From Marinobacter sp. F4216 (GTDB lineage Bacteria; Pseudomonadota; Gammaproteobacteria; Pseudomonadales; Oleiphilaceae), in contig NZ_JAIOUO010000008.1 of assembly GCF_019931195.1 (NCBI RefSeq), positions 1 through 64,000 of the forward strand: DNA of 64,000 nt. Reading direction: 5' to 3'. Made by a program: the position numbers and the translations under genes. The notes under the pieces are model-generated. The model searched no databases and was not told where the DNA came from. It saw nothing but the letters and a program-made list of their open reading frames with translations. Shown in pieces: positions 22,392-33,080 of this stretch; positions within the stretch are counted from its first letter, which is position 1; the number at the start of each line of letters is the position of its first letter.

Positions 22392-23486
22392 TTAGTCGCG
22401 GTTACGAAGCATAACGGTGGAAATAAAGGTACGACGAACCCGGTCATCTTCCGGATGCGTCACTGCACCGGCTGCTGCGCCACCTGCTGCGACAATGGTC
22501 TCCCCAGGCAGGGGGTAATCGATGGTGTCGGTAAAATTGCTGGATCCATCCGCGTCACTGATCAACAGGCCGACACGAACGGTGATGACATTGGTCATAT
22601 CGCCCACCTGGTCAGCGGTTCCGTAACGAACATTGCCGGTTGGCAAGAGCTCACCATATTCCAGCTGCATGCTCTCAACACCCTCCACAATCTCATCAAT
22701 CTGGAACGTGGGAGTGGCAGCATTCAGCAGATTGTTGGTGGCCCTATAAAGGGCCCGGATGTCGTTGCCGCGGGCATCGTCACGGCCTGTATCGGCAACA
22801 AAGTACACCGTGGCGGAAAACTGCATGACTCGAGCCGAGTCGGTGTAGGCCTGGCTCAGTCGGTTGCTGGTATTCACGTTATTGGCATGGGCCCAGGTAT
22901 CAGAACTGGGCTGACTGGAAATCCGAAACAGGTCCGCCGCCTCACAGTCTGAAATAAGGACAATTTGCCCCTGGCTGAACAACCCTACGTCAGACCCCTG
23001 CACCTGAATATTGGCGTTGTCGGCCGACATGTTACCGGTTAGCTCGACTTCGACCGACTCCCCGCGCTGCACCGCCAGGACATCGCTACCCACAACAGCG
23101 CGGGTCTCGATGCTGGTTCCATCAAACTCGGTGCCATCGGCCCAGCTGGCGTCGTCCACTTCCCAGCCCCGAAGGGTCGAGTCGAAAAAACTTCCCGTCG
23201 GAGGATTTTCGGCGATGATATTCAAAGTCACATCATCCGGGTCGGCACACCCCTGAAAACCGACCATCCGCATGTCCCGAGCCATGATATCAGTGCCAAT
23301 CCGGCCGGACTCTTGCACCCGTGCCAGGGAGTTGGCAAGCCGGGATGTCTGGCTGGAATCGATATAGACGGTAAAAATGCCAAGCAGAAGTATCGAACTG
23401 ACTGTCAGGGCAACCATCATCTCGACCAGCGAGAGACCTGCCTGCATTCTCAAAAGCCTGTTCCTTCGAACATCCAACAATTTCAT
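22392..23486 (-). CDS. pilW: Minor pilin PilW
   Basis: 364-residue minor pilin. The prepilin site is MQAG/LSLVEMMVALTVSSILLLG with Glu5 present, followed by a large beta-rich domain typical of PilW, which bridges the tip complex to PilY1. Two starts are possible: a GTG at 23501 overlapping the pilV stop (GTGA) and the ATG at 23486, which I prefer for its AGGG upstream. The difference is five residues in the leader peptide. Confidence 0.9.
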   Translation of the reverse strand: MKLLDVRRNRLLRMQAGLSLVEMMVALTVSSILLLGIFTVYIDSSQTSRLANSLARVQESGRIGTDIMARDMRMVGFQGCADPDDVTLNIIAENPPTGSFFDSTLRGWEVDDASWADGTEFDGTSIETRAVVGSDVLAVQRGESVEVELTGNMSADNANIQVQGSDVGLFSQGQIVLISDCEAADLFRISSQPSSDTWAHANNVNTSNRLSQAYTDSARVMQFSATVYFVADTGRDDARGNDIRALYRATNNLLNAATPTFQIDEIVEGVESMQLEYGELLPTGNVRYGTADQVGDMTNVITVRVGLLISDADGSSNFTDTIDYPLPGETIVAAGGAAAGAVTHPEDDRVRRTFISTVMLRNRD

Positions 23487-23497
23487 GGTTTCTGCCC

Positions 23498-24037
23498 TCA
23501 CAGCGTAAAGCTCACGGTGTAGGAGTTGTCACCGGCTATCTGGCCGGCAGCATTGCTCCGACTGCCCTCCTGCCACTGCACGCTGATGGTGTAGGTATTG
23601 GTGGCGGCATCGTGGCTGATGGTGCCAATGCCGCCGGGGATCATGGTCATGTTGCTGCCAACGTTCTGGATCTGGCGAGTCCAGGCGGCCTTGTCGTAAT
23701 CAACAAGGCCGGCAGCCGAACAGCCGGCTGCTTGACTGGCGCAGGCCGGGAGGGCTGTTGATGCTCCGTCGGTAGTGAAATTGTCGTAGGCGGTGGCCTG
23801 ATCTTTATTGGCCCGCATCCGGTCAGCCATGTCGTAGGCGAGGATACTGGCCTGGGTGCGAAGATAGGCACCCTGGTTGTTGAGCATACCTTCAAAAAGC
23901 AGGCTGGCCAGGCCAAGCAATCCGATAGCGAGGATGAACAGCGTGACCAGGATTTCGATCAAGGTGAAACCCTTTTCACGCTGGCCACCGGCACGGCCTT
24001 TCACAAGGCGGAATACCTGAGGATTTTTTTTAAACAT
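23498..24037 (-). CDS. pilV: Minor pilin PilV
   Basis: 179-residue minor pilin with the cleavage site EKG/FTLIEILVTLFILAIGLLGLASL, the long hydrophobic helix with the GLLG turn typical of PilV/GspI proteins, and a small C-terminal domain. The leader of about 22 residues is long and basic. It is second in the operon, 14 bases after fimU, and its stop overlaps the possible GTG start of pilW. Confidence 0.92.
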   Translation of the reverse strand: MFKKNPQVFRLVKGRAGGQREKGFTLIEILVTLFILAIGLLGLASLLFEGMLNNQGAYLRTQASILAYDMADRMRANKDQATAYDNFTTDGASTALPACASQAAGCSAAGLVDYDKAAWTRQIQNVGSNMTMIPGGIGTISHDAATNTYTISVQWQEGSRSNAAGQIAGDNSYTVSFTL

Positions 24038-24051
24038 CTGAAACTCACCCT

Positions 24052-24657
24052 TTATGGACAGGTAACGTCGTTGCCATCATGGTCATCGAGGACTCCGGCA
24101 GTGCCGCCGCTGTCGCGGGCAAGTCGGGTCTGCCCGGACACCCCGACAACCACCGCCCTGGCCTGAGCAGCACCACGATCATCACAAATCACAAATGTAC
24201 CAGCGGCATTACCCGTGGCAGAGGGGATAGGAAAGCCGTTACTGGCAAACTGAATAAAGTTACCGCTGTCACTGGTGGCGTCCACCAGCCGCAGAGAGTT
24301 GCCCCCATCAAGGACCTCCCTTACCTTCAGCAGTGCATCACCGTCTCCCGCGTCCAGGGTCCGGTCGCCGTCAATATCCCGGAAAATAATCCAGCCGGTT
24401 TCCCAGGCGGCATTGCCAGAACAGCTGGCGAGATTGGTCGAACCACACGCCGTAACGACGCCGGAGCGTAGCTTGGTGGCTTCACTTCGTGCAAAACTGA
24501 TCATGCTGGTGGTTTCGTTGACCTGGGCCGCCAGACGATTGTTCATGACGGTGTCGCGAAAGGACGGAATGGCAAGGCTTGCCAAAATCGCGATGATGAT
24601 GATTGTGACAATCAGCTCAATGAGCGTAAAACCCGCAGCGCGTTGATACCGATACAT
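24052..24657 (-). CDS. fimU: Minor pilin FimU (GspH-type)
   Basis: 201-residue minor pilin, first gene of the operon. The site AAG/FTLIELIVTIIIIAIL is canonical with Glu5 and the rest is a GspH-like domain with two cysteine pairs. In Pseudomonas FimU joins the PilV-W-X-PilE tip complex to the major pilin. Upstream (24658-24868) there is no gene; a TATAAG about 35 bases before the start could be a -10 but lacks a good -35, so control by a dedicated activator is possible. Confidence 0.9.
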   Translation of the reverse strand: MYRYQRAAGFTLIELIVTIIIIAILASLAIPSFRDTVMNNRLAAQVNETTSMISFARSEATKLRSGVVTACGSTNLASCSGNAAWETGWIIFRDIDGDRTLDAGDGDALLKVREVLDGGNSLRLVDATSDSGNFIQFASNGFPIPSATGNAAGTFVICDDRGAAQARAVVVGVSGQTRLARDSGGTAGVLDDHDGNDVTCP

Positions 24658-24814
24658 AGTCGATTCCTATTAAGACCGACTTATAGGCTATTCGGACACG
24701 GGGCAAGTTCACCAGTGGCATTCGACAAGCGGAAGCTTATGGCGGATAAACGGCTAACCAGCGGAAAAAAATGGGATTAAGCTCACATTTTTGAGCCGGA
24801 GAAGGGCGAAATTG

Positions 24815-24853
24815 CAAGCGCACAGACCAGAGCTTCAGGCGCTACTGGTCTGA
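24815..24853. other. Inverted repeat in the ispH-fimU gap
   Basis: CAGACCAG and CTGGTCTG form an 8-base inverted repeat separated by about 14 bases, a few tens of bases past the ispH stop. There is no T-run on the minus strand. It could be an mRNA 3' structure for the ispH transcript or a protein-binding site upstream of fimU. Confidence 0.35.
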
Positions 24854-24868
24854 GCACGAGACCGGAGA

Positions 24869-25822
24869 TCAGGAAACCTCAACCACATCGATCCTCAATT
24901 CTTTCGGCATGGAAAACACGATATTTTCCTCGCGCCCATCCACCTCTTGAGGCGCTTCCCCACCCAAATCCTGCAAGCGAGATACCACATCATTAACCAG
25001 AACTTCCGGGGCAGAAGCGCCAGCGGTGACACCAACTGACAACTTGCCATCAAGCCAGGAGGGATCAATCTGGGAGGCATTGTCGATCAGGTGAGCAGGG
25101 GTGCCCATGCGTTCGGCGAGCTCGCGGAGGCGGTTGGAGTTTGAGCTGTTGGGGGAACCGACGACAAGCATCAGGTCACAGTCACCCGCGAGCTGCTTTA
25201 CCGCGTCCTGACGGTTCTGGGTGGCGTAGCAGATATCGTCCTTGCGCGGCCCCTGGATGTCCGGAAATTTGACGCGCAGGGCGTCGATCACCCGGGCCGT
25301 GTCGTCCATGGACAAAGTGGTCTGGGTGACATAGGCAAGGCGAGCCGGGTCACGAACTTCAAGCTTCTCAACATCCTGTTCGTTCTCCACCAGGTAGATG
25401 TCACCGCCATTGCTGTGATCGTACTGTCCCATGGTGCCCTCCACTTCCGGGTGGCCATGGTGACCGATCAGAATGCATTCCCGTCCATCGCGGCTGTAGC
25501 GCATCACTTCCATATGCACCTTGGTGACCAGCGGACAGGTGGCATCGAATACTTTCAGTCCACGCCGGGCCGCTTCGTTCTGCACGGCCTGGGATACACC
25601 GTGGGCACTGAAGATCACCAGCGTGTCGTCCGGCACTTCATGCAGTTCATCCACGAAAATGGCTCCGCGATCGCGAAGGTTATCCACCACAAACTTGTTG
25701 TGGACCACTTCGTGACGCACGTAGATCGGAGCGCCGAATACGTCCAGAGCGCGGTTAACGATTTCGATGGCGCGATCAACGCCGGCGCAAAAGCCACGGG
25801 GATTGGCGAGTCGGATCTGCAT
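24869..25822 (-). CDS. ispH: 4-hydroxy-3-methylbut-2-enyl diphosphate reductase
   Basis: 317-residue iron-sulfur enzyme, last step of the non-mevalonate isoprenoid pathway. The three cluster cysteines are in [22 protein letters not shown] and [10 protein letters not shown], and the substrate histidine region [15 protein letters not shown] is intact. Length is standard. It is the last gene of a run ribF-ileS-lspA-fkpB-ispH, 38 bases after fkpB. Confidence 0.97.
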   Translation of the reverse strand: MQIRLANPRGFCAGVDRAIEIVNRALDVFGAPIYVRHEVVHNKFVVDNLRDRGAIFVDELHEVPDDTLVIFSAHGVSQAVQNEAARRGLKVFDATCPLVTKVHMEVMRYSRDGRECILIGHHGHPEVEGTMGQYDHSNGGDIYLVENEQDVEKLEVRDPARLAYVTQTTLSMDDTARVIDALRVKFPDIQGPRKDDICYATQNRQDAVKQLAGDCDLMLVVGSPNSSNSNRLRELAERMGTPAHLIDNASQIDPSWLDGKLSVGVTAGASAPEVLVNDVVSRLQDLGGEAPQEVDGREENIVFSMPKELRIDVVEVS

Positions 25823-25860
25823 GCTGGTGTCCCGCTGGTAATCGATGGGAAAATTTGAAA

Positions 25861-26313
25861 TCAGTGCGTCGGTTTCGCTGGCTCGACGTCGAGAATTTCC
25901 ACCTCGAACGTCAGTGTACGCCCGGCCAGAGGATGATTGAAGTCCACTTCCACCTCGTCCCCTTCAACGCGTATCACCACGCCGGGCAACTCGCTCTGGC
26001 TGGCATCGGCAAAGGAAATGACCACCCCTGGCTCCAGCACCATATCGGCGCTGAATTCATGGCGTTTGAACGTCTGTTGATTGTTCGGATTACGCTGACC
26101 GAAGCCTTTCTCGGGCGGAACCTGGAAGGTATCGCGATCGCCCGCCTGCATGCCCATCAGCAATGCCTCGAAGTTCTCAGGCAGATTTTCATCGCCGATT
26201 TCGAGGGTCGCAGGCTCCTTGTCAAAGGTGGAATCGATGACCTCACCGTCGTCCATACGCAGGGCAAAATGCAGCTTGACTCGCGTACCCTTGTCTACGG
26301 GAAGTTCTTTCAT
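25861..26313 (-). CDS. fkpB: FKBP-type peptidyl-prolyl isomerase, SlpA class
   Basis: 150-residue protein of the short FKBP/SlpA family: a split FKBP domain with an inserted chaperone flap (about residues 70-125), as in E. coli SlpA. Characteristic stretches are [17 protein letters not shown] and [15 protein letters not shown]. It is cytoplasmic and helps folding or targeting. It lies five bases after lspA, in the conserved ileS-lspA-fkpB-ispH operon. Confidence 0.93.
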   Translation of the reverse strand: MKELPVDKGTRVKLHFALRMDDGEVIDSTFDKEPATLEIGDENLPENFEALLMGMQAGDRDTFQVPPEKGFGQRNPNNQQTFKRHEFSADMVLEPGVVISFADASQSELPGVVIRVEGDEVEVDFNHPLAGRTLTFEVEILDVEPAKPTH

Positions 26314-26318
26314 GGGAA

Positions 26319-26849
26319 TTATTCGCTCCTCTCCGCATCCCCGTCACCTTCACGGTCGGAGTTGCGAAACATATCCAGAATCATCATCGCGGCGCCGATG
26401 GTGATGGCCGTATCGGCAATGTTAAACGCCGGAAAATGCCAGTCGCGCCAGTAAAAATGCAGGAAATCCACCACGTACCCGTGGACAACCCGGTCGTACA
26501 CATTACCCAAGGCCCCGCCAAGAATGAGTACGATGGCCACCGCCATCCAGGTTTCATGGCGCTTCAGATTGCGCAGCCAGTACACCAGTACGCAACTGAC
26601 CCCAAGCGCCAGGACCACGAAGAACCAGCGCTGCCAGCCATCTGCCCCGGCCAGGAAACTGAACGCTGCGCCAGTGTTGTGCAACAGCGTCAGATTAAAC
26701 ATGGGGAACACAGGCACCGGTGTCGCGTAGGTCAGCATGGCAGTGGCCATGGCCTTGGTGCCTAGATCAATAATGATCACCAGCACCGCGAGCCAGAGCC
26801 ATTTGAGCTTGCTTCCGGTTGTCTGCGTTTCTGTCATTGCCGTATCCAT
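26319..26849 (-). CDS. lspA: Lipoprotein signal peptidase (signal peptidase II)
   Basis: 176-residue inner-membrane aspartic protease that cuts the signal peptide of diacylated prolipoproteins. About four membrane helices are visible, and the two catalytic aspartates are in the motifs [15 protein letters not shown] and [11 protein letters not shown]. The ATG at 26849 overlaps the ileS stop (TGATG), so translation is coupled; a second ATG lies four codons in. The window encodes several substrates: BamD, the DUF2057 protein and the 1727-residue lipoprotein. Confidence 0.96.
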   Translation of the reverse strand: MDTAMTETQTTGSKLKWLWLAVLVIIIDLGTKAMATAMLTYATPVPVFPMFNLTLLHNTGAAFSFLAGADGWQRWFFVVLALGVSCVLVYWLRNLKRHETWMAVAIVLILGGALGNVYDRVVHGYVVDFLHFYWRDWHFPAFNIADTAITIGAAMMILDMFRNSDREGDGDAERSE

Positions 26850-29668
26850 CAGGCGAACGAACGGGCCTCACCCGGCCCTTCGATGTTGGTCACGCAGCGG
26901 CTGCAAAGATCCTTGTACTTGGCGTTGCGACCGACATCCTCGCGGTGGTGCCAGCAGCGCTCGCACTTGTCGTGAGAAGCGGGGGTAACCGCCACACGCA
27001 GGCCTTCATACCCGGTCAACTCGGCATCGCCCGCCTCGGACACTGGCTTAACCGTCGCTTCGGAGGTGATCAACACGAAACGCAGTTCGGAACCCAGATG
27101 CTTCAGGTTTGCGGCCAGGTCACCCTCGCAGTACAGCGTGACTTCGGCACTCAGGGAGCCTTTGATTTCACCCCGGGCACGCGCATCTTCCAGGCACTTG
27201 TTGACGGCTTCCTTCACACCGAAGATATCGCGCCAGTAATCGCGACCCAGCTCGGCGTTATCCGGCAATGCCTTCAGGCCCTCATACCAGGTTTCGTAGA
27301 ACACGGTATCGCCTCGCTCACCCGGGAGGTGCTGCCAGATCTCGTCGGCCGTGAAGCTCAGGATCGGCGCAATCCAGCGCACCATGGCTTCAGCCACATG
27401 GTACAGAGCGGTCTGGCAGGACCGGCGCGCCAGACTGTCCGCCGGAGTGGTGTACTGGCGATCCTTGATGATATCCAGATAGAAGCCGCCAAGGGTCGCC
27501 TCACAGAAGTTGTACACTTTCTGATAGATCCGCAGGAACGCGTAGTTCTCGTAGTCTTCCCGCAATTCGTTCTGTAACTGAAGCGTCCGATCCACCATCC
27601 AACGATCCAGTGCGATCATCTCCTTCGGGGCAACCATGTGCTGTTCCGGATCGAAGCCGGTCAGGTTGCTTAACAGGAAGCGTGCGGTGTTACGGATCCG
27701 GCGGTAGCCATCCGCGGTCTGGCGCAGGATATCCTTGGACACGGTCATCTCGCCGCTGTAGTCGGTGGCGGCCACCCACAGGCGAAGGATATCCGCGCCC
27801 AGCTCATTCATCACTTCTTGGGGCGCGATGACGTTGCCAAGGGATTTGGACATCTTGTGCCCTTTGCCATCAACGGTGAAACCATGAGTCAGCACCTGCT
27901 TGTAGGGTGCGACGCCATTCATGGCGATGGACGTTTTCAACGAAGACTGGAACCAGCCACGGTGCTGATCGGAACCTTCCAGATACATATCCGCCGGGAA
28001 CTGCCCCAGTTCAGGCCGTGCCCGGAGGACAGAATCGTGAGTCACGCCGGAGTCAAACCAGACATCCAGGGTATCCGTGACTTTCTCATACTGATCGGCA
28101 TCGTCACCCAGCAGGGTTTTCGCGTCCAGGTCGTACCAGGCATCGATACCGTCGGTTTCGATGTGCTCGGCCACGCGCTCGATGAGACGCTCGGTGTCCG
28201 GATGCAGATCCTGGGTTTCCTTGTGAACAAACAGGGTAATCGGAACACCCCAGGTACGCTGACGGGAGATACACCAGTCCGGGGATTGCTCGAACATGGC
28301 TTCGATACGGTTTTTACCCCAGCCCGGCACCCAGCGAACACCCTGGATGGCCTCAAGCGCGTCGGCACGGAGGTACTTCTTGTCCATACTGATGAACCAC
28401 TGCGGCGTGGCGCGGTAGATCAGCGGGGTCTTGGTTCGCCAGCAGTGCGGATAGCTGTGCCGGAACTTCTCGGAACGCACCAGTTTGCCTTCCCGTTCCA
28501 GCGCGGCACACACAGGTTCGTCCGCCTTGTAGACATGAATACCGGCCAGTTCGCCGGCAGCACTGGTGTAGGTACCGTCGGCCTGCACCAGGTTCAGGGT
28601 ATCGATACCGTAAGCCTTGCCCACCTCAAAGTCTTCCAGACCGTGATCCGGCGCGGTATGAACGGCGCCAGTACCGGCATCCGTAGAGACGTGGTCGCCC
28701 AGAATCACCGGTACCTGCTTGTCGTAGAACGGGTGTTGCAGGGCCAGGTTTTCGAGATCCGAACCGGCACAAGTGGCCAGCACCTCGAAAGCCTCAACTT
28801 CCCAGCGACTCATGATGCCGTCGACCATGTCCGCCGCCAGAATCAGGCGCTCGGGACCATGGCCAACATCGGTCTGAACCAGCGCGTATTGGAGATCAGC
28901 GTTCAGGGATACCGCCTGGTTGGCCGGAATAGTCCAGGGCGTGGTGGTCCAGATCACCACGGAAACACTTCCCTCACCTTTCCGGGTATCGAACAGGGCC
29001 AACGTCTTATCCTGATCCACCGCAGTGAAACGCACGTCAATCTGGGTCGATGTCTTGTCCTGGTATTCAACCTCGGCCTCTGCCAGTGCGGACTGACCAA
29101 CCACACTCCAGTAGACGGGCTTGTAACCACGAACCAGGTGACCATTGGCAACGATCTTGCCGAGGGCGCGGACAATGCCTGCCTCAACCTTCGGGTCCAT
29201 GGTCAGGTAAGGCTTGTCCCACTCACCCATCACACCCAGGCGGATAAAATCGGTTTTCTGGCCTTCCACCTGCTTGGCGGCATAGTCGCGACACGCCTGG
29301 CGAAAAGTCTTGTAGTCCACCTTCACGCCGGCTTTACCAATTTCCTGCTCGACCTTGTGCTCGATCGGCAGGCCATGACAGTCCCATCCCGGCACGTAGG
29401 GCGCGTCGAAGCCCATGAAACCGCGGGACTTGACGATCATGTCCTTGAGAATCTTATTGACCGCGTGACCGATATGAATGCTGCCGTTGGCGTAAGGAGG
29501 GCCATCGTGAAGAATGAACTTGTCCCGACCTTCACGCTGCTTGCGCAGGTTGCCGTAGACATCCAGGTCCTGCCAGCGCTTGAGCATCTCGGGCTCACGC
29601 TTGGCCAGGTTACCACGCATGGGAAACGCGGTTTCCGGCAGATTCAGGGTATCTTTGTAGTCGCTCAT
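26849..29668 (-). CDS. ileS: Isoleucyl-tRNA synthetase
   Basis: 939-residue class I synthetase. Seen in order: the HIGH motif ([16 protein letters not shown], near residue 60), the editing domain, the KMSKS motif ([10 protein letters not shown]), the anticodon-binding domain and a C-terminal zinc finger ([10 protein letters not shown] and LCSRCV). This is the standard bacterial long form. It follows ribF by 70 bases and overlaps lspA. Confidence 0.98.
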   Translation of the reverse strand: MSDYKDTLNLPETAFPMRGNLAKREPEMLKRWQDLDVYGNLRKQREGRDKFILHDGPPYANGSIHIGHAVNKILKDMIVKSRGFMGFDAPYVPGWDCHGLPIEHKVEQEIGKAGVKVDYKTFRQACRDYAAKQVEGQKTDFIRLGVMGEWDKPYLTMDPKVEAGIVRALGKIVANGHLVRGYKPVYWSVVGQSALAEAEVEYQDKTSTQIDVRFTAVDQDKTLALFDTRKGEGSVSVVIWTTTPWTIPANQAVSLNADLQYALVQTDVGHGPERLILAADMVDGIMSRWEVEAFEVLATCAGSDLENLALQHPFYDKQVPVILGDHVSTDAGTGAVHTAPDHGLEDFEVGKAYGIDTLNLVQADGTYTSAAGELAGIHVYKADEPVCAALEREGKLVRSEKFRHSYPHCWRTKTPLIYRATPQWFISMDKKYLRADALEAIQGVRWVPGWGKNRIEAMFEQSPDWCISRQRTWGVPITLFVHKETQDLHPDTERLIERVAEHIETDGIDAWYDLDAKTLLGDDADQYEKVTDTLDVWFDSGVTHDSVLRARPELGQFPADMYLEGSDQHRGWFQSSLKTSIAMNGVAPYKQVLTHGFTVDGKGHKMSKSLGNVIAPQEVMNELGADILRLWVAATDYSGEMTVSKDILRQTADGYRRIRNTARFLLSNLTGFDPEQHMVAPKEMIALDRWMVDRTLQLQNELREDYENYAFLRIYQKVYNFCEATLGGFYLDIIKDRQYTTPADSLARRSCQTALYHVAEAMVRWIAPILSFTADEIWQHLPGERGDTVFYETWYEGLKALPDNAELGRDYWRDIFGVKEAVNKCLEDARARGEIKGSLSAEVTLYCEGDLAANLKHLGSELRFVLITSEATVKPVSEAGDAELTGYEGLRVAVTPASHDKCERCWHHREDVGRNAKYKDLCSRCVTNIEGPGEARSFA

Positions 29669-29738
29669 GGTCTCTGTGCGTACTCTTTCAGGTCAGTTTC
29701 GGTCAGTCATCAATTGTGCCGGTGTTATCCGGCGTTGT

Positions 29739-30710
29739 TCAGCTTGTTGCCCGGGCGGAGCCATGTTCAGCAAGCCAGGCCCGGCCAGCTTCAAAGTCTT
29801 TGGCGATCTGTTGCTTCAGCGCATCCACGGAGGCAAAACGGATTTCTTCCCGCAGCCCGTGGCGGAAAACCACCTCAATGTGGCGGCCATAAAGTGTGCC
29901 AGTAAAGTCAAACAGGTGCACTTCGAGTGCCGGCTGCTTGCCATCTACCGTAGGACGAAGGCCGATGTTGGCGACGCCATCGTATACCGAACCGTCATCC
30001 AGTGTCGCGCTGACCACATACACACCCTGTAAGGGTGCCATACGCTTCAAACGGATATTTGCAGTCGGCGCACCGATTTCCCGTCCAAGCTGGCGCCCAT
30101 AAACCACAGTGCCGCGAATCCGGTAAGGATGCCCAAGCAGGGTTTCCGCTTCTTCCAGGCGATTCACGTTCAAGCACTCACGAATCCGGGTGCTGCTTAC
30201 CCGTTCACCATCCAGGGTGACTGTCCGGGTATTTTCCACCGTAAACCCCTTGGTCCGTCCGGTTTCCCGCAGCAGCATGAAGTCGCCCGTACGGTCGCAG
30301 CCAAAACGGAAGTCGTCTCCCACCACCAGATGACGAACACCCAGGCCATCCACCAACACCTCTTCAATAAAGGCCTGGCTGGTCAGGCGGCGAAAACGAC
30401 CATTGAAGTTAAGGCACAATACGTAGTCCACGCCCGCAGCGGTCAACGCTTCGAACTTCTGGCGAAAAGACATCAAACGGGGCGGCGCCTGATCGCCCTG
30501 AAAAAACTCCCGGGGCTGCGGCTCAAACACCATTACCACGGACGGCAATCCCAGACTGGCGGCCTTCTCTTTTACTTGCTGCAAAATGGTCTGGTGACCG
30601 ATATGCACACCATCGAAATTACCGATGGTCGCCACGCAGCCGCTGGCCAGTGGTGAATCCGCCTGTTGGGCGAGTTGTTTCAGGTTGGCGAGACCTCGGA
30701 TAAGACGCAT
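29739..30710 (-). CDS. ribF: Bifunctional riboflavin kinase / FAD synthetase
   Basis: 323-residue enzyme that turns riboflavin into FMN and FAD. The N-terminal nucleotidyltransferase domain shows ATIGNFDGVHIGHQ; the C-terminal flavokinase domain shows GAPTANIRLK. I chose the ATG at 30710; the frame continues three codons up to a TTG. It is first of the ribF-ileS-lspA-fkpB-ispH run, with a predicted promoter in the murJ end. Confidence 0.96.
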   Translation of the reverse strand: MRLIRGLANLKQLAQQADSPLASGCVATIGNFDGVHIGHQTILQQVKEKAASLGLPSVVMVFEPQPREFFQGDQAPPRLMSFRQKFEALTAAGVDYVLCLNFNGRFRRLTSQAFIEEVLVDGLGVRHLVVGDDFRFGCDRTGDFMLLRETGRTKGFTVENTRTVTLDGERVSSTRIRECLNVNRLEEAETLLGHPYRIRGTVVYGRQLGREIGAPTANIRLKRMAPLQGVYVVSATLDDGSVYDGVANIGLRPTVDGKQPALEVHLFDFTGTLYGRHIEVVFRHGLREEIRFASVDALKQQIAKDFEAGRAWLAEHGSARATS

Positions 30711-30804
30711 GCAATGCAAACCTTCAATTGCCAGCTGGCTTTTGGTGTTTTCGCTTCCCTGCCTTCGAGCCCATGCGACGGACCCATTGGTGAGAAAACG
30801 CGCG

Positions 30805-30834
30805 ATTATACCCTACCTGTGGCGAAAATGTCTT
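30805..30834 (-). promoter_or_regulatory. Predicted promoter of the ribF-ileS-lspA-fkpB-ispH operon
   Basis: A perfect -10 TATAAT (30805-30810) lies just before the murJ stop on the minus strand, with AAGACA (30829-30834) 18 bases upstream as a partial -35. It leaves a leader of about 90 bases before ribF. Confidence 0.5.
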
Positions 30835-32393
30835 ACCCGCACCCCTACCACGGCGAGCGAGAGGAAGTAAGCGCCAACACCGGCCGACACCAGCACCGCC
30901 ATATCCGCAGCCCGATCAAAACCACCTGCCGCCAGCCAGACATTCACCGGTGCCTTGAGCCAGAGAATCACCGCAGCCAACACCGAATTAGCCACCGCCA
31001 ACTGGACAAGGAACCTGGGCCAACCGGACTGACTCTGCCAGGCACCTTCTTTGCGCAGCCCCCGCCAGAGCAAAAAGCCGTTCAGCCAGGCCGACAACGA
31101 TGTGGCCAAAGCCAGCCCCGCGTGGGCCAGCGGGAAAATCAGGATCAGATTGAACACCATGTTCGCCACCATGGCGATGATGCCAATCTTGACCGGTGTG
31201 CGGGTATTCTCCCGGGCGAAGAAACCCGGCGCCAGCACCTTGATGAGCATGAACGCCAGCAGACCGGCGGAATACGCCCTGAGACTCTGGGCTGACATCA
31301 TCACATCACGATCGGTAACCGCGCCGTAATGAAACAGCGTGGCGATCAGCGGCTCCGCCAATAAAGCAAGCGCCAGCGCAGCGGGCAACCCGATCAGCAA
31401 GACGGCGCGAACCGCCCAGTCCAGGGTGGCAGCGAATTGGTCCGCAGAGGCCGCCGCATGCTTGCGGGACAGGCTCGGGAGAATGACGGTAGCAATGGCG
31501 ATCCCGAACACCCCGAGCGGCAACTCCGACAACCGGTCCGAGTAATAGAGCCATGAGACGCTGCCGGTCTGGAGGAACGACGCCAAGACCGTATCGAGCA
31601 GCAGATTCACCTGACTGACGGAAACGCCGAACAGAGCCGGTGCCATCAGCTTCAGAATCCGGGACACGCCTTCATGGCGATAATCCACCCGGGGACGAGG
31701 CAACAGACCAAGACGCATAAGGAAAGGCAACTGGAAAAACAGCTGCAGCGCCCCGGCAATCAGCACACCCCAGGCCAATGCCAGCACTGGCTCATCCATT
31801 AAAGGCGTCAAAAAAATCGCAGCGCCAATCATGGCAAGATTCAGCAGCACCGGGGTAAACGCAGGTATCGCAAACCGGTCATAGCTGTTAAGTATTCCAC
31901 CAGCAAATGCAGTCAGCGATATCAGCAGTAAATAAGGAAAGGTGATACGCAGCATGTCGCTGGTGAGGGAAAACTTCAGGTCGTCATCAAGAAACCCGGG
32001 GGCAAACACCGCCGTCAATACCGGTGCCCCCAACATGGCCACCAGAGTGACCGCCAGCAAAACCACCCCGAGCGATCCCGCCACCGCATCCACCAGACGC
32101 TTTACGTCCGAGATATCCTGCTTTTCCCGATAGGACGACAGCACCGGCACAAAGGCCTGGGAAAAGGCCCCTTCGGCAAACAGCCGGCGCAAAAAGTTGG
32201 GAATCTTGAAGGCCACGAAAAAAGCATCCGCCCCGGCGCCGGCGCCAAAATAGCGGGCGATAACCATATCCCGCACCAACCCCAGCACCCGGGACAGCAT
32301 GGTCATGACACCGACCACGCCGGAAGATCTGAGCAGTCCCGGGGCCCTGGGCGGCTGGTGTTTTTCCGGGGAATTCTCTGGTTGCGATGACAT
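30813..32393 (-). CDS. murJ: Lipid II flippase MurJ
   Basis: 526-residue polytopic membrane protein of the MOP superfamily that flips lipid II across the inner membrane for peptidoglycan synthesis. The N-terminal MviN motif GVVGVMTMLSRVLGLVRDMV and about 14 hydrophobic segments are visible. Length is typical (510-530). It is transcribed divergently from rpsT. The 268-base gap between them contains the rpsT promoter and nothing else I can support. Confidence 0.96.
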   Translation of the reverse strand: MSSQPENSPEKHQPPRAPGLLRSSGVVGVMTMLSRVLGLVRDMVIARYFGAGAGADAFFVAFKIPNFLRRLFAEGAFSQAFVPVLSSYREKQDISDVKRLVDAVAGSLGVVLLAVTLVAMLGAPVLTAVFAPGFLDDDLKFSLTSDMLRITFPYLLLISLTAFAGGILNSYDRFAIPAFTPVLLNLAMIGAAIFLTPLMDEPVLALAWGVLIAGALQLFFQLPFLMRLGLLPRPRVDYRHEGVSRILKLMAPALFGVSVSQVNLLLDTVLASFLQTGSVSWLYYSDRLSELPLGVFGIAIATVILPSLSRKHAAASADQFAATLDWAVRAVLLIGLPAALALALLAEPLIATLFHYGAVTDRDVMMSAQSLRAYSAGLLAFMLIKVLAPGFFARENTRTPVKIGIIAMVANMVFNLILIFPLAHAGLALATSLSAWLNGFLLWRGLRKEGAWQSQSGWPRFLVQLAVANSVLAAVILWLKAPVNVWLAAGGFDRAADMAVLVSAGVGAYFLSLAVVGVRVRHFRHR

Positions 32394-32540
32394 GGCGTGC
32401 TGGTCTGGTCCTGAGCAATCGACTAAAAGGAAAAACTAAGTGGCATTTCGGGAATTACGTGCTTCCGTCCACCCCCTGCCAAAGCGTGCCGCGAGTGTAA
32501 CACAGGCCTTGCGGGCCGCGGCATGAATTGGGTTTTAGTC

Positions 32541-32569
32541 TTGACATTTCGGGGTTTCGGCGGCATAGT
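32541..32569 (+). promoter_or_regulatory. Promoter of rpsT
   Basis: A perfect -35 TTGACA (32541-32546), a 17-base spacer and CATAGT (32564-32569) precede rpsT by about 90 bases. Confidence 0.7.
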
Positions 32570-32661
32570 TCCGCGTCATTTATTTCGACGCGCTGTTTTT
32601 GGCGCGCCCGTGATGTAACGAATCACTCAGCAACGAATACAGAACTTTCAGGAGTTTTACG

Positions 32662-32931
32662 GTGGCAAATTCCCCGCAAGCCAAGAAGCGCGCTCGTCAG
32701 AACGAGAAAAACCGCAAGCACAACGCAAGCCTGCGTTCCATGGCTCGTACCTACGTGAAGAAAGTACAGGCGACTATCGAAGCCGGTAACTACGAAGAAG
32801 CGCAGGCCGCTTTCCAGAAGGCCCAGCCTATCCTGGACAGCATGGTCAACAAGGGCATCTTCGCCAAGAACAAGGTTGCTCGCAGCAAGAGCCGCCTGAG
32901 CGCCAAGATTAAGGCTCTGAAGAGCGCGTAA
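32662..32931 (+). CDS. rpsT: 30S ribosomal protein S20
   Basis: 89-residue basic protein that binds 16S rRNA early in 30S assembly. The sequence [20 protein letters not shown] is the standard S20 start. The start codon is GTG behind CAGGAG; a weak initiation codon (UUG) is known in E. coli rpsT, where it takes part in autoregulation, so the GTG may matter here too. It is monocistronic, with a strong terminator directly after. Confidence 0.98.
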   Translation: MANSPQAKKRARQNEKNRKHNASLRSMARTYVKKVQATIEAGNYEEAQAAFQKAQPILDSMVNKGIFAKNKVARSKSRLSAKIKALKSA

Positions 32932-32952
32932 GCGAGCTTTCCTTCAGAACTG

Positions 32953-32981
32953 AAAAAACCGGCCAAATGGCCGGTTTTTTT
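32953..32981. terminator. Bidirectional terminator after rpsT
   Basis: AAAAAACCGGCC and GGCCGGTTTTTT form a perfect 12-base stem around AAAT, followed by a further T. It can also end the transcript of the convergent 1727-residue lipoprotein gene. Confidence 0.95.
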
Positions 32982-33080
32982 GTGTCAGTTTCCGATAAAA
33001 GCCAGCAAGCCCACCCCTGACCTCACGATAAAAAACCCTTGAAGCGATCTGCCCACAAGGACAGACCAGCTACCAGATGG

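Noticed and set aside
27818..29905. 695-codon open frame on the plus strand
   Set aside because: It lies entirely antisense to ileS and ribF, whose motifs are intact. Its His/Gln/Val-rich product has no recognisable domain; it is a by-product of GC-biased codon use.
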